A stretch of DNA of 64,000 nt from Fischerella sp. JS2 (lineage in GTDB: Bacteria > Cyanobacteriota > Cyanobacteriia > Cyanobacteriales > Nostocaceae): assembly GCF_032393985.1 (NCBI RefSeq), contig NZ_CP135918.1, forward strand, positions 2,108,001 to 2,172,000, in the 5' to 3' direction. Within the stretch, counting starts at the first letter, position 1. Every line of letters starts with the position of its first letter. Position numbers and translations under genes: made by a program. A model generated the notes under the pieces. That model saw only the letters and a list, made by a program, of their open reading frames with translations, was not told where the DNA came from and searched no databases. This document shows positions 46,618-55,782 of this stretch, in pieces.

Positions 46618-47700
46618 ATGACTACAACACTAGCAACGCCCTATTCCATTGAGTCTTTACTAGGTGAGGAAGCAGAAGACCTATTGACTTATAAAGCCAA
46701 AGTTGCTAAGGATTTATTGCATTTACCAGGTCCTGACTTTGTAGATCGAGTATGGGTAAATAGCGATCGCAATCCTCAAGTATTGCGTAATCTGCAAACA
46801 CTGTACTCTACCGGTAGACTTGCTTATACTGGGTATCTTTCTATCTTGCCAGTAGACCAAGGAATTGAACACTCAGCAGGTGCGTCGTTTGCACCCAATC
46901 CGATTTACTTTGATCCAGAAAATATTATCAGACTAGCGATCGCAGCTGGTTGTAATGCTGTAGCTACAACTTTAGGAGTGTTGGGTGCAGTTTCACGCAA
47001 ATATGCTCACAAAATTCCTTTTATTGTCAAACTCAACCACAACGAACTCCTGACTTATCCTAATCAATTTGACCAGATTATGTTCGCTTCTGTCGAACAA
47101 GCTTGGAATTTGGGTGCTGTGGCAGTAGGTGCGACAATTTATTTTGGTTCAGAAAACTCTACTAGACAAATTCAGGAAGTAAGCGTTGCTTTTAAACGCG
47201 CCCATGAATTGGGAATGGTGACAATTCTCTGGTGTTATCTACGTAATAGTGCTTTTAAACAAGATCAAGACTATCACCTAGCTGCTGACTTGACAGGACA
47301 AGCGAATCATTTAGGCGTCACCATAGAAGCTGACATCATAAAACAAAAGCTCCCAGAAAATAATAATGGTTACGCAGCAGTAGCCCAAGCAACAGGTAAA
47401 AGTTACGGTAAAACCGACAAAAGGGTTTATACAGATTTGACAACAGACCACCCCATAGATTTAACTCGTTACCAAGTCTTGAATTGTTATTGTGGACGTG
47501 CAGGCTTAATTAATTCTGGTGGTGCATCAGGTAAAAACGACTTTGCAGAAGCAATTCGCACCGCAGTCATTAACAAACGCGCTGGCGGTACAGGCTTAAT
47601 TTCTGGACGCAAAACATTCCAACGTCCCTTTGAAGAGGGTGTGCAATTATTCCACGCCATCCAAGATGTTTATTTATCCGAAGCAGTGACAATTGCTTGA
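46618..47700 (+). CDS. fbaB: Class I fructose-bisphosphate aldolase
   Basis: A 360-residue aldolase of the bacterial class I (FbaB/DhnA) type, which cleaves or forms fructose-1,6-bisphosphate via a lysine Schiff base, without metal. Characteristic segments are [80 protein letters not shown] and [20 protein letters not shown]. In cyanobacteria it accompanies the class II enzyme and serves the Calvin cycle/glycolysis. An AGGAAAGG ribosome site precedes the ATG. Confidence 0.95.
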   Translation: MTTTLATPYSIESLLGEEAEDLLTYKAKVAKDLLHLPGPDFVDRVWVNSDRNPQVLRNLQTLYSTGRLAYTGYLSILPVDQGIEHSAGASFAPNPIYFDPENIIRLAIAAGCNAVATTLGVLGAVSRKYAHKIPFIVKLNHNELLTYPNQFDQIMFASVEQAWNLGAVAVGATIYFGSENSTRQIQEVSVAFKRAHELGMVTILWCYLRNSAFKQDQDYHLAADLTGQANHLGVTIEADIIKQKLPENNNGYAAVAQATGKSYGKTDKRVYTDLTTDHPIDLTRYQVLNCYCGRAGLINSGGASGKNDFAEAIRTAVINKRAGGTGLISGRKTFQRPFEEGVQLFHAIQDVYLSEAVTIA

Positions 47701-47869
47701 TCGGGAGGTGGGGAGTGTGGGGAGTAATGTAGAGACGCGATTCATCGCGTCTGGGAGTGTGAGGAGTAACAATACTCTTTATACCTTTGTCCCCCTTGTC
47801 GCCTTTCCCCTTTCCCCGATCCCTTTATTCTGGGATATTCTGGAAGAGGTGAGAATTGGCTGAGTGACG

Positions 47870-49036
47870 ATGAAGCTGGCAGGAAGAGTAAGTCAAGTAA
47901 CGCCTTCTATAACTTTAGCGATCGCAGCGAAAGCAAAAGCAATGAAGGGCGAAGGTGTAGATGTTTGTAGTTTTAGCGCTGGGGAACCGGATTTTGATAC
48001 CCCTGCACATATTAAAGCTGCTGCCGAAAAAGCGTTGGATGAAGGTAAAACTAAGTATGGGCCTGCTGCTGGAGAACCAAAATTAAGAGAAGCGATCGCC
48101 CGCAAGCTGCAAAATGATAATGGTCTTGATTATAAAGCAGAAAATGTCATCGTCACCAATGGCGGTAAGCATTCTTTGTTCAATTTGATGCTAGCAGCGA
48201 TCGAACCAGGTGATGAGGTGATTATCCCCGCTCCCTATTGGTTAAGCTACCCCGAAATGGTAACTTTAGCGGGTGGTGTTTCCGTAATTGTTCCTACAGA
48301 TGCCACTACAGGATATAAAATTACGCCAGAGCAATTACGAAAATCTATCACACCCAAGACCAAGTTATTTATCCTCAACTCGCCATCTAATCCTACGGGT
48401 ATGGTGTACACGCCAGAGGAAATCAAAGCCTTAGGGCAAGTGGTAGTTGAAGCAGATATCTTTGTTGTCTCCGACGAGATTTACGAAAAAATTCTCTATG
48501 ATGGTGCAACCCACCTCTGTATTGGTTCCTTAGGAGAAGAAATATTTGCTCGTACGATTGTCAGCAATGGTTTTGCCAAAGGATACTCAATGACGGGATG
48601 GCGTATTGGTTATTTGGCAGGGCCAATAGATGTTATCAAAGCCACAAGTACTATCCAAAGCCATAGTACTTCAAATATATGCACCTTTGCCCAGTATGGG
48701 GCGATCGCAGCTTTGGAAAGTTCCCAAGACTGTGTAGAACAAATGCGCCAAGCTTTTGCTAAACGCCGCCAGGTAATGCTAGAACGGCTCAACGCCATCC
48801 CTGGCTTGAGTTGTCCCAAACCAGACGGTGCATTTTATCTGTTTCCTGATATCAGCAAAACCGGACTGAAATCTCTGCAATTTTGTGATGCTTTACTAGA
48901 AGAGGAACAAGTAGCAGTTATTCCTGGGATTGCTTTTGGTGCAGATGACAACATTCGCCTCTCCTATGCTACAGATATGGCAACAATTGAAAAGGGGATG
49001 GATAGGTTAGAGAAGTTTGTCAAGTCGCGAATTTAG
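47870..49036 (+). CDS. aspC: Aspartate aminotransferase (class I PLP)
   Basis: A 388-residue cytosolic PLP enzyme exchanging amino groups between aspartate/glutamate and oxo acids (possibly also prephenate, as in subgroup Ib enzymes). The cofactor lysine is in [20 protein letters not shown]; other blocks are [46 protein letters not shown] and [17 protein letters not shown] two codons upstream (47864) is possible; ATG at 47870 ([18 protein letters not shown]) is the more usual start. A palindrome that may act as terminator follows 25 bp after the stop. Confidence 0.94.
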   Translation: MKLAGRVSQVTPSITLAIAAKAKAMKGEGVDVCSFSAGEPDFDTPAHIKAAAEKALDEGKTKYGPAAGEPKLREAIARKLQNDNGLDYKAENVIVTNGGKHSLFNLMLAAIEPGDEVIIPAPYWLSYPEMVTLAGGVSVIVPTDATTGYKITPEQLRKSITPKTKLFILNSPSNPTGMVYTPEEIKALGQVVVEADIFVVSDEIYEKILYDGATHLCIGSLGEEIFARTIVSNGFAKGYSMTGWRIGYLAGPIDVIKATSTIQSHSTSNICTFAQYGAIAALESSQDCVEQMRQAFAKRRQVMLERLNAIPGLSCPKPDGAFYLFPDISKTGLKSLQFCDALLEEEQVAVIPGIAFGADDNIRLSYATDMATIEKGMDRLEKFVKSRI

Positions 49037-49061
49037 TCAAGAAACGAAAAACAAGATAGCC

Positions 49062-49099
49062 CAAGATCCCCGACTTTTCACCAGAAGTCGGGGATCTTG
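49062..49099 (+). terminator. Palindromic terminator-like hairpin after aspC
   Basis: CAAGATCCCCGACTT pairs over 15 bp with AAGTCGGGGATCTTG around an 8-base loop (TTCACCAG). It belongs to the same REP-type family as the palindrome at 30734-30770. Confidence 0.7.
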
Positions 49100-49187
49100 T
49101 CTTTACTGATCACTGATCACTGATAACTGATTATCGCGCTATGATGCTAAGACAGGGGTGTCAACCTTCGTAATTGTTTGGGGTAAG

Positions 49188-50399
49188 ATGGCGCGTATTG
49201 GTGTAATTGGTGGCGGACAACTCGCCTGGATGATGGGCGGTGCAGCAAATAAATTAGGCTTGGAATTGATCGTACAAACCCCCAACCCTAATGATCCTGC
49301 TGTTGCGATCGCTCATGACACTATTTTTGCCCCAGTCAAAGATGCCGCAGCCACAAAAATTTTAGCTACTCAATGCGATATCATTACTTTTGAAAACGAG
49401 TTTGTTGATATCGAAGCTTTATCTATTTTAGCAGAGCAAGGTATTTGTTTTCGTCCACCCCTTGAAGCATTAGCTCCCCTTCTAGACAAATATCATCAAC
49501 GCTGTTATCTACGAGATTTAGGTTTACCAGTTCCTCATTTTTCTGATATTAAAGGAATCTGGAGAGAAGATGCGCTAACAGAAAATAAACAGTTAGCTAT
49601 TGAAAGTCAAGAGTTAGGAATACAAAACGAAAATCTTCATAATTTTTCACTTCAAAGTCAATTAAAGTTTCCAATAGTTTTAAAAGCTCGTCGTCACGGT
49701 TATGATGGTCAGGGTACTTTTATTATCAAAGATATCCAAACTCTCCAGCAAAAATTAGAATCTGCAAATAATCTAGCTTTTTTATTAGAAGAATTTATCC
49801 CTTTTGAACGAGAACTAGCAGTAATTGCAGCACGTTCTGTGGATGAGAAAGTAGTAATTTACCCAATTGTAGAAACTCAACAAGAAGAACAAGTATGTCG
49901 GCGAGTGATTGCACCAGCGCAGATTTCATCTCATCTCCAAAAAGAGATTGAGAATATTTCCCATACACTTCTTAATAGCCTTAAAGCAGTGGGAGTTTTT
50001 GGGATTGAATTATTTCTTAGTGCTGATGACAAAGTGCTAGTAAACGAGATAGCACCGCGCACTCACAATTCTGGACATTTCTCTGTTGATGCCTGTGAAA
50101 CTTCCCAGTTTGAGCAGCACTTAAGGGCTGTTTCTGGTTTGCCTTTGGGCAATCCTAATTTAACTTGCCCATGTGCTATTATGATAAATTTGTTGGGCTA
50201 CGAAATATCAACAAACGACTATATTACTAAACGTCAACAAATAAAACAAATTCCCCAAAGTTACATCCATTGGTACGGTAAAACAGAATCTCGTCCAGGG
50301 CGAAAATTAGGACATGTCACCGTTTTGTTAAATGATCAAAATCCGAATGAAGCGATGGCGATCGCCCGCACTATAGAAAATATTTGGTACGCCAATTAA
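49188..50399 (+). CDS. purK: 5-(carboxyamino)imidazole ribonucleotide synthase
   Basis: A ~403-residue ATP-grasp enzyme of purine synthesis that carboxylates AIR to N5-CAIR. It starts MARIGVIGGGQLAWMMGGAA (nucleotide-fold glycine loop); other blocks are ITFENEFVDIEAL, FPIVLKARRHGYDGQGTF, FLLEEFIPFERELAVIAAR, VFGIELFLSADDKVLVNEIAPRTHNSGHFS and HWYGKTESRPGRKLGHVT. The frame is open 10 codons upstream (GTG 49158), but the ATG at 49188 matches the family. An insertion of about 25 residues (ENKQLAIESQELGIQNENLH) lies before the FPIVLK block. The gene is directly followed by 6S RNA, an arrangement known in cyanobacteria. Confidence 0.95.
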   Translation: MARIGVIGGGQLAWMMGGAANKLGLELIVQTPNPNDPAVAIAHDTIFAPVKDAAATKILATQCDIITFENEFVDIEALSILAEQGICFRPPLEALAPLLDKYHQRCYLRDLGLPVPHFSDIKGIWREDALTENKQLAIESQELGIQNENLHNFSLQSQLKFPIVLKARRHGYDGQGTFIIKDIQTLQQKLESANNLAFLLEEFIPFERELAVIAARSVDEKVVIYPIVETQQEEQVCRRVIAPAQISSHLQKEIENISHTLLNSLKAVGVFGIELFLSADDKVLVNEIAPRTHNSGHFSVDACETSQFEQHLRAVSGLPLGNPNLTCPCAIMINLLGYEISTNDYITKRQQIKQIPQSYIHWYGKTESRPGRKLGHVTVLLNDQNPNEAMAIARTIENIWYAN

Positions 50400-50448
50400 A
50401 TCGGCAAAAAAAATCTCATTGGGCATACACAAAATCATTTTTAAAAGC

Positions 50449-50454
50449 TATAAT
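50449..50454 (+). promoter_or_regulatory. -10 box of 6S RNA promoter
   Basis: A perfect TATAAT lies about 8 bases before the predicted 5' end of the 6S RNA and just after the purK stop codon, so the RNA can be made independently of purK readthrough. Confidence 0.7.
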
Positions 50455-50461
50455 CAACTCA

Positions 50462-50642
50462 TACCACTGCGACGTTGGTGACTGCCAACAAGTTTTGTGA
50501 TCTATGACTTGTAAAAGTAAGGGAACCAAGCATTTTTCGTGGCAGTAGACCGGGCTTGTACCCGGAAACTTTAAACGAGAAACATGGTACCCACCTGGTT
50601 TTCTCCAGGTCAAAAACTTAGGTAAAACGGCGTTGCGGTGAA
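50462..50642 (+). ncRNA. ssaA: 6S RNA
   Basis: About 180 nt downstream of purK on the same strand. The two ends pair: CACTGCGACG (50465-50474) with CGTTGCGGTG (50631-50640) over 10 bp with G-U wobbles. Inner hairpins include GACCGGGCTTGTACCCGG and ACCTGGTTTTCTCCAGGT, and unpaired A/T-rich flanks could form the promoter-mimic bubble that binds sigma70-type RNA polymerase. A TATAAT box precedes it and a strong terminator follows. Location, size and closing stem all match cyanobacterial 6S RNA (ssaA). Exact ends are estimates. Confidence 0.85.
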
Positions 50643-50651
50643 TAAAAATCA

Positions 50652-50688
50652 AGGCTCCTTAAGTCTATTTAGACTAAGGAGCTTTTAA
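50652..50688 (+). terminator. Rho-independent terminator after 6S RNA
   Basis: AAGGCTCCTTAAGTCT and AGACTAAGGAGCTTTT form a long stem around ATTT and run into T-rich sequence, immediately after the 6S RNA. Confidence 0.8.
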
Positions 50689-51171
50689 TATAGTTAAGAA
50701 TCTAAAAAGTCTAAGGATTTTAATTTTACAAAATCATAGAAATCAATATAGCATTACTAAATCATTTGTGAACAACTTTCACAAATCAGATAGGATTGCG
50801 ATCTTAAGTAGTTAAGCAAAATTAAGGGCAAGGGATTCTGGTCAGGAAGAGGAAACGGGAAGATAGAAAATGTATGAGAAGGCAGAAGGGAAACTCCATA
50901 AATTAATTTTAGGGGTTTCAAACAAGGATGCTTTCTTCATTCTGGGAGTCTCGTAGACATCCGCAGGGCAGCTTCAAGGGAGAGTAAAAAATTTTTTACC
51001 CTTTTCATAAATAAATTTAGGGTACTGTCACCCTGTAGCAAAGGTCAAAAATATATTTTGTTCCTTTTGCCATTTCAAAAATATGTATCAATTGATTCTA
51101 AATTGTGTTCACACAAGAGTTAGGATTGCAAGATTGCGATAAATTGTGATTAAATCTCTCAAAACTTCATA
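50689..51171. other. Intergenic region with small palindromic repeat
   Basis: No gene seen. At about 50749-50803 GCATTACTAAATCATTTGTG and, inverted, CACAAATCAGATAGGATTGC form an imperfect ~20-bp hairpin; a related, longer copy is at 55616-55713. The promoter of the M16 peptidase pair is expected near 51100-51170. Confidence 0.5.
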
Positions 51172-52440
51172 TTGTTACAAAAACTCATAAATACCGTGTT
51201 TCCAACCTCGGTCTTCACACTAGATAATGGTTTAACCTTTATCCATCAAGAAATTCCCGACACTCCTGTAGTTGTGGCGGATGTTTGGGTGCGTGCAGGT
51301 ACTAGACTTGAACCAAGCCCTTGGTTTGGTATGGCTCACTTTCTAGAACACATGATATTTAAAGGAACTGCAAACCTGCCACCAGGAGTATTTGATCAAA
51401 AAATAGAAAACAGGGGTGGGGTAGCTAACGCGGTTACTAGTTATGATTATGCCCATTACTCTATTACCACGGCTGTTGCTTTCATTGAAGAGACTCTTCC
51501 CTACTTAGCAGAACTATTACAGAATGCGGCGATCCCTGAAGATGAATTTAGCCGCGAACGAGATGTAGTGTTAGAAGAGATTCGCTCTTGCCAAGATGAT
51601 CCTGATTGGATAGGATTTCAAGCATTACTTCAGAGTATTTATCAGCACCATCCCTACGGACGTTCGGTGTTGGGTACAGAACGAGAACTGATGCAACACT
51701 CACCAGAGGACATGCGCTGCTTTCACCGCACTTATTACCAACCCGAAAATATCACGGTGGTAATAGTTGGGGGAATCAACCAGGAAGTAGCTCTAGAATT
51801 AGTTAGTCGTGAGTTTAACAGCTTTGGCGATCGCTGTTGTGAGTGTCCACCGACAGAGGAAGTAGCAAAACCAATCATCGCCGGAATTCGCCGTCAACAG
51901 TTAGAGTTACCCCGCTTAGAACAAGCCCGATTGTTGATGGCGTGGACTGGGCCAGGAGTCGAACAACTCCGCAGCGCTTACGGTTTGGATTTACTCTCAG
52001 TTTTACTAGCAGAAGGGCGGACATCACGCTTAGTCCGGGACTTACGGGAAGAACAACAATTAGTGCAGGGTATATGCAGTAATTTCTCCCTGCAAAAAGA
52101 TGCAAGTTTATTTACGATTACTGCTTGGTTAGAACCAGGAAACCTGGAACGTGTTGAGTCCTTAATTCGCCTACACCTAGAAGATTTAATAACCAATGGT
52201 ATTTCACCCCAGGAACTAACTCGCTGTCAACGCCTGTTATGCAATGATTTTGCATTCTCCACAGAAACGCCTAATCAACTAGCAGGATTGTATGGATATT
52301 ACAACACTATCACCAAAGTAGAATTAGCGATGACATATCCAGAAAAAATCCAGTCCTATGATGCCCAACAACTGCAAAAATTAGCACAAGAGCATCTTTC
52401 ACCAAATCATTACGCAGTTACTGTATTAAAACCTTGTTAG
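51172..52440 (+). CDS. M16-family zinc peptidase (catalytic subunit type)
   Basis: A 422-residue peptidase related to mitochondrial processing peptidase beta subunits and PqqL/YmxG-type enzymes. The inverted zinc motif is intact: HFLEH at residues 56-60, with the downstream Glu in EETLPYLAELLQ...ERDVVLEEIRS. The C-terminal M16 half (SRLVRDLREEQQLVQGICSNFS) lacks the Arg/Tyr substrate-binding pair, which is present in the next gene instead; together they would form the usual catalytic/regulatory heterodimer. The start at TTG 51172 is taken because the homologous region begins a few residues later (VFTLDNGLTFIHQE) and no ATG precedes it. The downstream partner follows after an 86-bp repeat-filled gap. 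Confidence 0.9.
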   Translation: MLQKLINTVFPTSVFTLDNGLTFIHQEIPDTPVVVADVWVRAGTRLEPSPWFGMAHFLEHMIFKGTANLPPGVFDQKIENRGGVANAVTSYDYAHYSITTAVAFIEETLPYLAELLQNAAIPEDEFSRERDVVLEEIRSCQDDPDWIGFQALLQSIYQHHPYGRSVLGTERELMQHSPEDMRCFHRTYYQPENITVVIVGGINQEVALELVSREFNSFGDRCCECPPTEEVAKPIIAGIRRQQLELPRLEQARLLMAWTGPGVEQLRSAYGLDLLSVLLAEGRTSRLVRDLREEQQLVQGICSNFSLQKDASLFTITAWLEPGNLERVESLIRLHLEDLITNGISPQELTRCQRLLCNDFAFSTETPNQLAGLYGYYNTITKVELAMTYPEKIQSYDAQQLQKLAQEHLSPNHYAVTVLKPC

Positions 52441-52526
52441 GTGTTAGTTGTTAGTTGTTAGTTGTTTGGAACAACCACTAACAACCAACCACCAACCACC
52501 AACCACCAACCACCAACCACCCAGAA
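52441..52526. repeat. 7-bp tandem repeats between the two M16 genes
   Basis: Three to four TTAGTTG units followed, after TTTGGAAC, by AACCACTAACAACC and about five ACCAACC units. The two halves are roughly complementary, so the transcript can fold between the two genes. Confidence 0.85.
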
Positions 52527-53828
52527 ATGACCACTTCCCTAAAAAAATCTCACATTCACCGTACAGTCTTAGATAATGGTATTGTATTACTCCTGACAGA
52601 AAATCCCACAGCAGATATAATTGCAGCGCGGATTTTTATTCGTGCTGGTAGTTGTTATGAAAACCGGGAAAAAGCAGGATTGGCACATTTGCTGTCTGCG
52701 GTATTAACAAAAGGATGTGAGGGACTCTCCAGCTTGCAAATCGCTGAACAAGTGGAGTCTATAGGGGCTAATTTAAGTGCAGATACTGCTGCTGATTATT
52801 TTCAGCTGTCTTTGAAGACAGTCACGGCAGATTTTGTTGATATCTTGACACTAGCAGCAAAGATACTGCGATCGCCTACTTTTCCAGAAGTAGAAGTAGA
52901 ATTAGAACGACGCATCGCCCTGCAAGATATTCGTTCTCAAAAAGAACATCCCTTCACTGTCGCTTTTGATCAACTACGACAGGTAATGTACCAAGATCAT
53001 CCCTATGCTATGTCAGCATTGGGGAATGAATCAACCATGAGTCGCATCACTCGTGCAGATTTAGTACAGTTTCACCAGACTTATTTTCGTCCAGATAATC
53101 TGGTAATTAGTATTGCCGGTCGCATCACCCTAGATGATGCTGTTGCAGTAGTAGAAAAAGTATTTGGTGATTGGCAACCACCTGCTACGTCATTGCCCAT
53201 ATTAAATTTACCAAACCTCACCGTCCAGCCAGAATGCGTAATTATACCCCAACAAACCCAACAATCAATCGTCATGTTGGGTTACATGGCTACCGCCGTC
53301 AATTCTCCTGACTACGCTGCTTTGAAGTTATTATCTACATACTTGGGCAATGGACTTTCCAGTCGGTTATTTGTGGAACTACGAGAAAAGCGGGGCTTAG
53401 CTTACGAAGTATCTGCCTTCTACCCCACACGACTTTTTCCTGCCACATTTGTAGTGTACATGGGTACGGCTCCCGAAAATACTCAAATTGCCCTGTCTGG
53501 ACTACAAACAGAAGTAGATCTACTGTATACCAGTCCACTTACAGATGTAGCATTACAAGCAGCAAAAAATAAAATTTTAGGGCAATACGCTTTAGGTAAG
53601 CAAACTAATGGACAACTAGCCCAAATATATGGCTGGTACGAAATTTTGGGACTAGGAATTGAATTTGATCAAAAATTTCAGGAACTGATAGCCAATGTTA
53701 ACGCTGATGATGCGATGACAGTAGCTTCTCGGTATTTACAGAAACCTTACGTATCTTTAGTTGGTCAAGAAGAAGCAATTAAATCAGTGAACAGTAAAAA
53801 GTGTAGACGCGCAAGCGGCTTCCCGTAG
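52527..53828 (+). CDS. M16-family peptidase homolog without zinc motif
   Basis: A 433-residue partner of the preceding gene. At the active-site position it reads HLLSA (residues 54-58) instead of HxxEH, so the zinc ligand and catalytic Glu are lost. The C-terminal half keeps SSRLFVELREKRGLAYEVSAFY with the Arg/Tyr pair used for substrate binding. This matches the inactive subunit of heterodimeric M16 proteases. The last residues (SKKCRRASGFP) are encoded by a GC-rich intergenic-type repeat (TGTAGACGCGCAAGCGGCTT), so the original stop was probably lost to a repeat insertion and the C-terminus extended. Confidence 0.9.
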   Translation: MTTSLKKSHIHRTVLDNGIVLLLTENPTADIIAARIFIRAGSCYENREKAGLAHLLSAVLTKGCEGLSSLQIAEQVESIGANLSADTAADYFQLSLKTVTADFVDILTLAAKILRSPTFPEVEVELERRIALQDIRSQKEHPFTVAFDQLRQVMYQDHPYAMSALGNESTMSRITRADLVQFHQTYFRPDNLVISIAGRITLDDAVAVVEKVFGDWQPPATSLPILNLPNLTVQPECVIIPQQTQQSIVMLGYMATAVNSPDYAALKLLSTYLGNGLSSRLFVELREKRGLAYEVSAFYPTRLFPATFVVYMGTAPENTQIALSGLQTEVDLLYTSPLTDVALQAAKNKILGQYALGKQTNGQLAQIYGWYEILGLGIEFDQKFQELIANVNADDAMTVASRYLQKPYVSLVGQEEAIKSVNSKKCRRASGFP

Positions 53829-54024
53829 GGTACAGTTATCAGGCAAATGGTGTGGTGTTACAGCAATTAAGTCGTTAGGGGCTTATACCTATTGACGAAA
53901 CTGATAACTGATAACTAGCAAAGATGCAGTTATTTAGTAGCAAATATCATAGTTTTTGCTCTTGCATTTTATCACCTTTTGCCTTATAGAGTATTACCAT
54001 GAACTTTACCGAGGGCAGAGTTCC

Positions 54025-54999
54025 ATGACAGCCAGATTCTTTGGCTACTTAAGTTCGCTAAACCAGTTTGTAAAATGCTGCTTACCTAAACAGAAGCAGG
54101 GGCATAAATTGTTAATAGGAAGCAGATTACTGCTATTTTCCTCTGCACCAGTGCTGTTTGCCTCCTCTGTTGTACCAGCAGTTGCAGCACCACTAGAAAT
54201 TGCCCAAATCGCCCAAGTCAGCATCAATCGTCCTAACTTGCAACTAGGTAGTCAAGGACAGCCTGTATCGGAACTACAAGCCGCACTGAAACTTTTAGGC
54301 TACTACACAGGTACAGTAGACGGAAATTATAACCAAGCAACAGCCAAAGCAGTTTCTCAATTTCAACAAGCTGCTGGCTTAAATCCCAATGGTATTGTTG
54401 ATGCTGTTACTTGGCAAAGACTTTTTCCTGGTGAAGCGATCGCATCGTCCACCGCTTCTGTCACTTCTGTCACCAACTCAGCCAGTAACTTTCCGGTTCC
54501 AACTCAAATTCTCAACAACTCCACAACAACTACAACTCAGAGTGCGAATAATTCTACAGTACTTACTACCACTCCCGAACCAAAACCTGCCACACCACCT
54601 AAACAAACTACATCTACTAATTCCCAGAAGAAAACTGTGACTCAATCATCATCTACTCGTTCCCAGCAAAACACCCGTTCCCAATCAACTAAACCCACTC
54701 AACAAAATAGCCGTTCCCAATCAACTAAACGCACTCAGTCAACTCCACGTTTTGAGAAGATTGCTGGTGTGCAATACACTTCCAAAGGATACCCCATCTT
54801 ACGCCCAGGCATGAGTAATATTGAAGTCAGAAGATTACAAATAAGACTGCGAAAACTCGGCTATCTTGAAAGTGCTGTGGATGGCGATTTTGGCAAAGAA
54901 ACTGAAGCAGCAGTTAAAGCTTTGCAAAGACGCTATGATATTGAACCTGATGGTGTCGTGGGTGGCGACACTTGGGAAGTTTTGCTGCGGCGACGTTAA
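54025..54999 (+). CDS. Peptidoglycan-binding-domain protein (two PG_binding_1 domains)
   Basis: A 324-residue exported or membrane-anchored protein. A hydrophobic segment (LLIGSRLLLFSSAPVLFASS, VVPAVAAP) ~30-55 looks like a signal peptide. Two peptidoglycan-binding domains follow: GSQGQPVSELQAALKLLGYY..DGNYNQATAKAVSQFQQAAGL, and at the C-terminus GMSNIEVRRLQIRLRKLGYL..DGDFGKETEAAVKALQRRY. Between them is a Ser/Thr/Gln-rich linker (TTTTQSANNSTVL; SQQNTRSQSTKPTQQNSRSQ). No catalytic domain is present. The ATG at 54025 is preferred over the longer frame from 53956. Confidence 0.88.
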   Translation: MTARFFGYLSSLNQFVKCCLPKQKQGHKLLIGSRLLLFSSAPVLFASSVVPAVAAPLEIAQIAQVSINRPNLQLGSQGQPVSELQAALKLLGYYTGTVDGNYNQATAKAVSQFQQAAGLNPNGIVDAVTWQRLFPGEAIASSTASVTSVTNSASNFPVPTQILNNSTTTTTQSANNSTVLTTTPEPKPATPPKQTTSTNSQKKTVTQSSSTRSQQNTRSQSTKPTQQNSRSQSTKRTQSTPRFEKIAGVQYTSKGYPILRPGMSNIEVRRLQIRLRKLGYLESAVDGDFGKETEAAVKALQRRYDIEPDGVVGGDTWEVLLRRR

Positions 55000-55136
55000 T
55001 TTTTATAACCCTAGTTTATCACTCAAGATTGATGTAAAAGCCCCAATTAAATTTCGACAATTGTAAAAAACCTGCAAATCTTTTCTAGGTAAAAGCAATT
55101 GTTGATTTGCTGTTCGTACTTATAATTGGAGGCAAA

Positions 55137-55394
55137 ATGAATCCTGAGCAATATTATGACCCAAATACACCAGGATCTTCAACTCATGGCAGTGGAGAAA
55201 TTCAAGTAGATGCAGACTCAGATACTTCTCGTGCAGATGAAATTGAAACTCCTAACTTGCAACAACCAGATTTAAATGATTCTAGTCACGAATCTGATAA
55301 TGCTGATGTCGCAATTCCTGAACCTTTCAACGACAATCAAGATGAGAATGTTGTTGATCGCCAAATGGGAATTATTGGTCGTACGGCAGGATAA
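55137..55394 (+). CDS. Small acidic hypothetical protein
   Basis: An 85-residue, strongly acidic protein (MNPEQYYDPNTPGSSTHGSG, DADSDTSRADEIETPNLQQP) with no hydrophobic segment, probably disordered. TTGGAGG lies 4 bases before the ATG at 55137, and a good terminator follows the stop, so it looks like a real single-gene transcript. I do not recognise the family. Confidence 0.65.
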   Translation: MNPEQYYDPNTPGSSTHGSGEIQVDADSDTSRADEIETPNLQQPDLNDSSHESDNADVAIPEPFNDNQDENVVDRQMGIIGRTAG

Positions 55395-55420
55395 TAACAT
55401 CACTCTTCTGAGTTAGGTAA

Positions 55421-55455
55421 AAAGAGTCTATCGTGGAAAATAGACTCTTTTTTTT
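55421..55455 (+). terminator. Rho-independent terminator
   Basis: AAAGAGTCTA and TAGACTCTTT form a perfect 10-bp stem around TCGTGGAAAA, followed by five further T, 26 bp after the acidic protein gene. Confidence 0.88.
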
Positions 55456-55615
55456 AGTTATTTAATTCCCTCTAAGAAGTTAGAGAACTGTGTCAAGTTA
55501 TAGACATAATTAGTTACCAGTATTTAGATAAAAATTAAATTTTGGTCGCTCAAAAATAGCAATATTATTCGTAGTCAATGCTTTAGCGTTTATCATCTAA
55601 TTTTAAAGCAACTAG

Positions 55616-55713
55616 AGCATTACTAAAACATTCGTAAAAGACAAGATCTCAGACTTCTTAGAGAAGTCTGGGTCTAACGCTTGCAATTGTCACAAATCAT
55701 GTAGGATTGCTAT
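55616..55713. repeat. Palindromic repeat with nested second palindrome
   Basis: Ends AGCATTACTAAAACATTCGT and CACAAATCATGTAGGATTGC resemble the hairpin at 50749-50803. Inserted between them is a degenerate copy of the GATCCCCGACTT palindrome (AGATCTCAGACTTCTTAGAG, AAGTCTGGGTCT). Confidence 0.6.
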
Positions 55714-55782
55714 AGAGCCGCTTACTACATATGATTTTAGGAAAATTCTCAAGGGAAGAGACAAATCACAATTAAACAGGTT

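Larger units (their letters stand above)
55395..55782. other. Intergenic region: terminator plus nested palindromic repeats
   Basis: No gene seen. It contains the terminator at 55421-55455 and the repeat at 55616-55713. Confidence 0.5.

Noticed and set aside
50416-50652. 78-codon minus-strand ORF after purK
   Set aside because: It lies over the 6S RNA, which has a closing stem, promoter and terminator on the plus strand; the peptide shows no recognised features.
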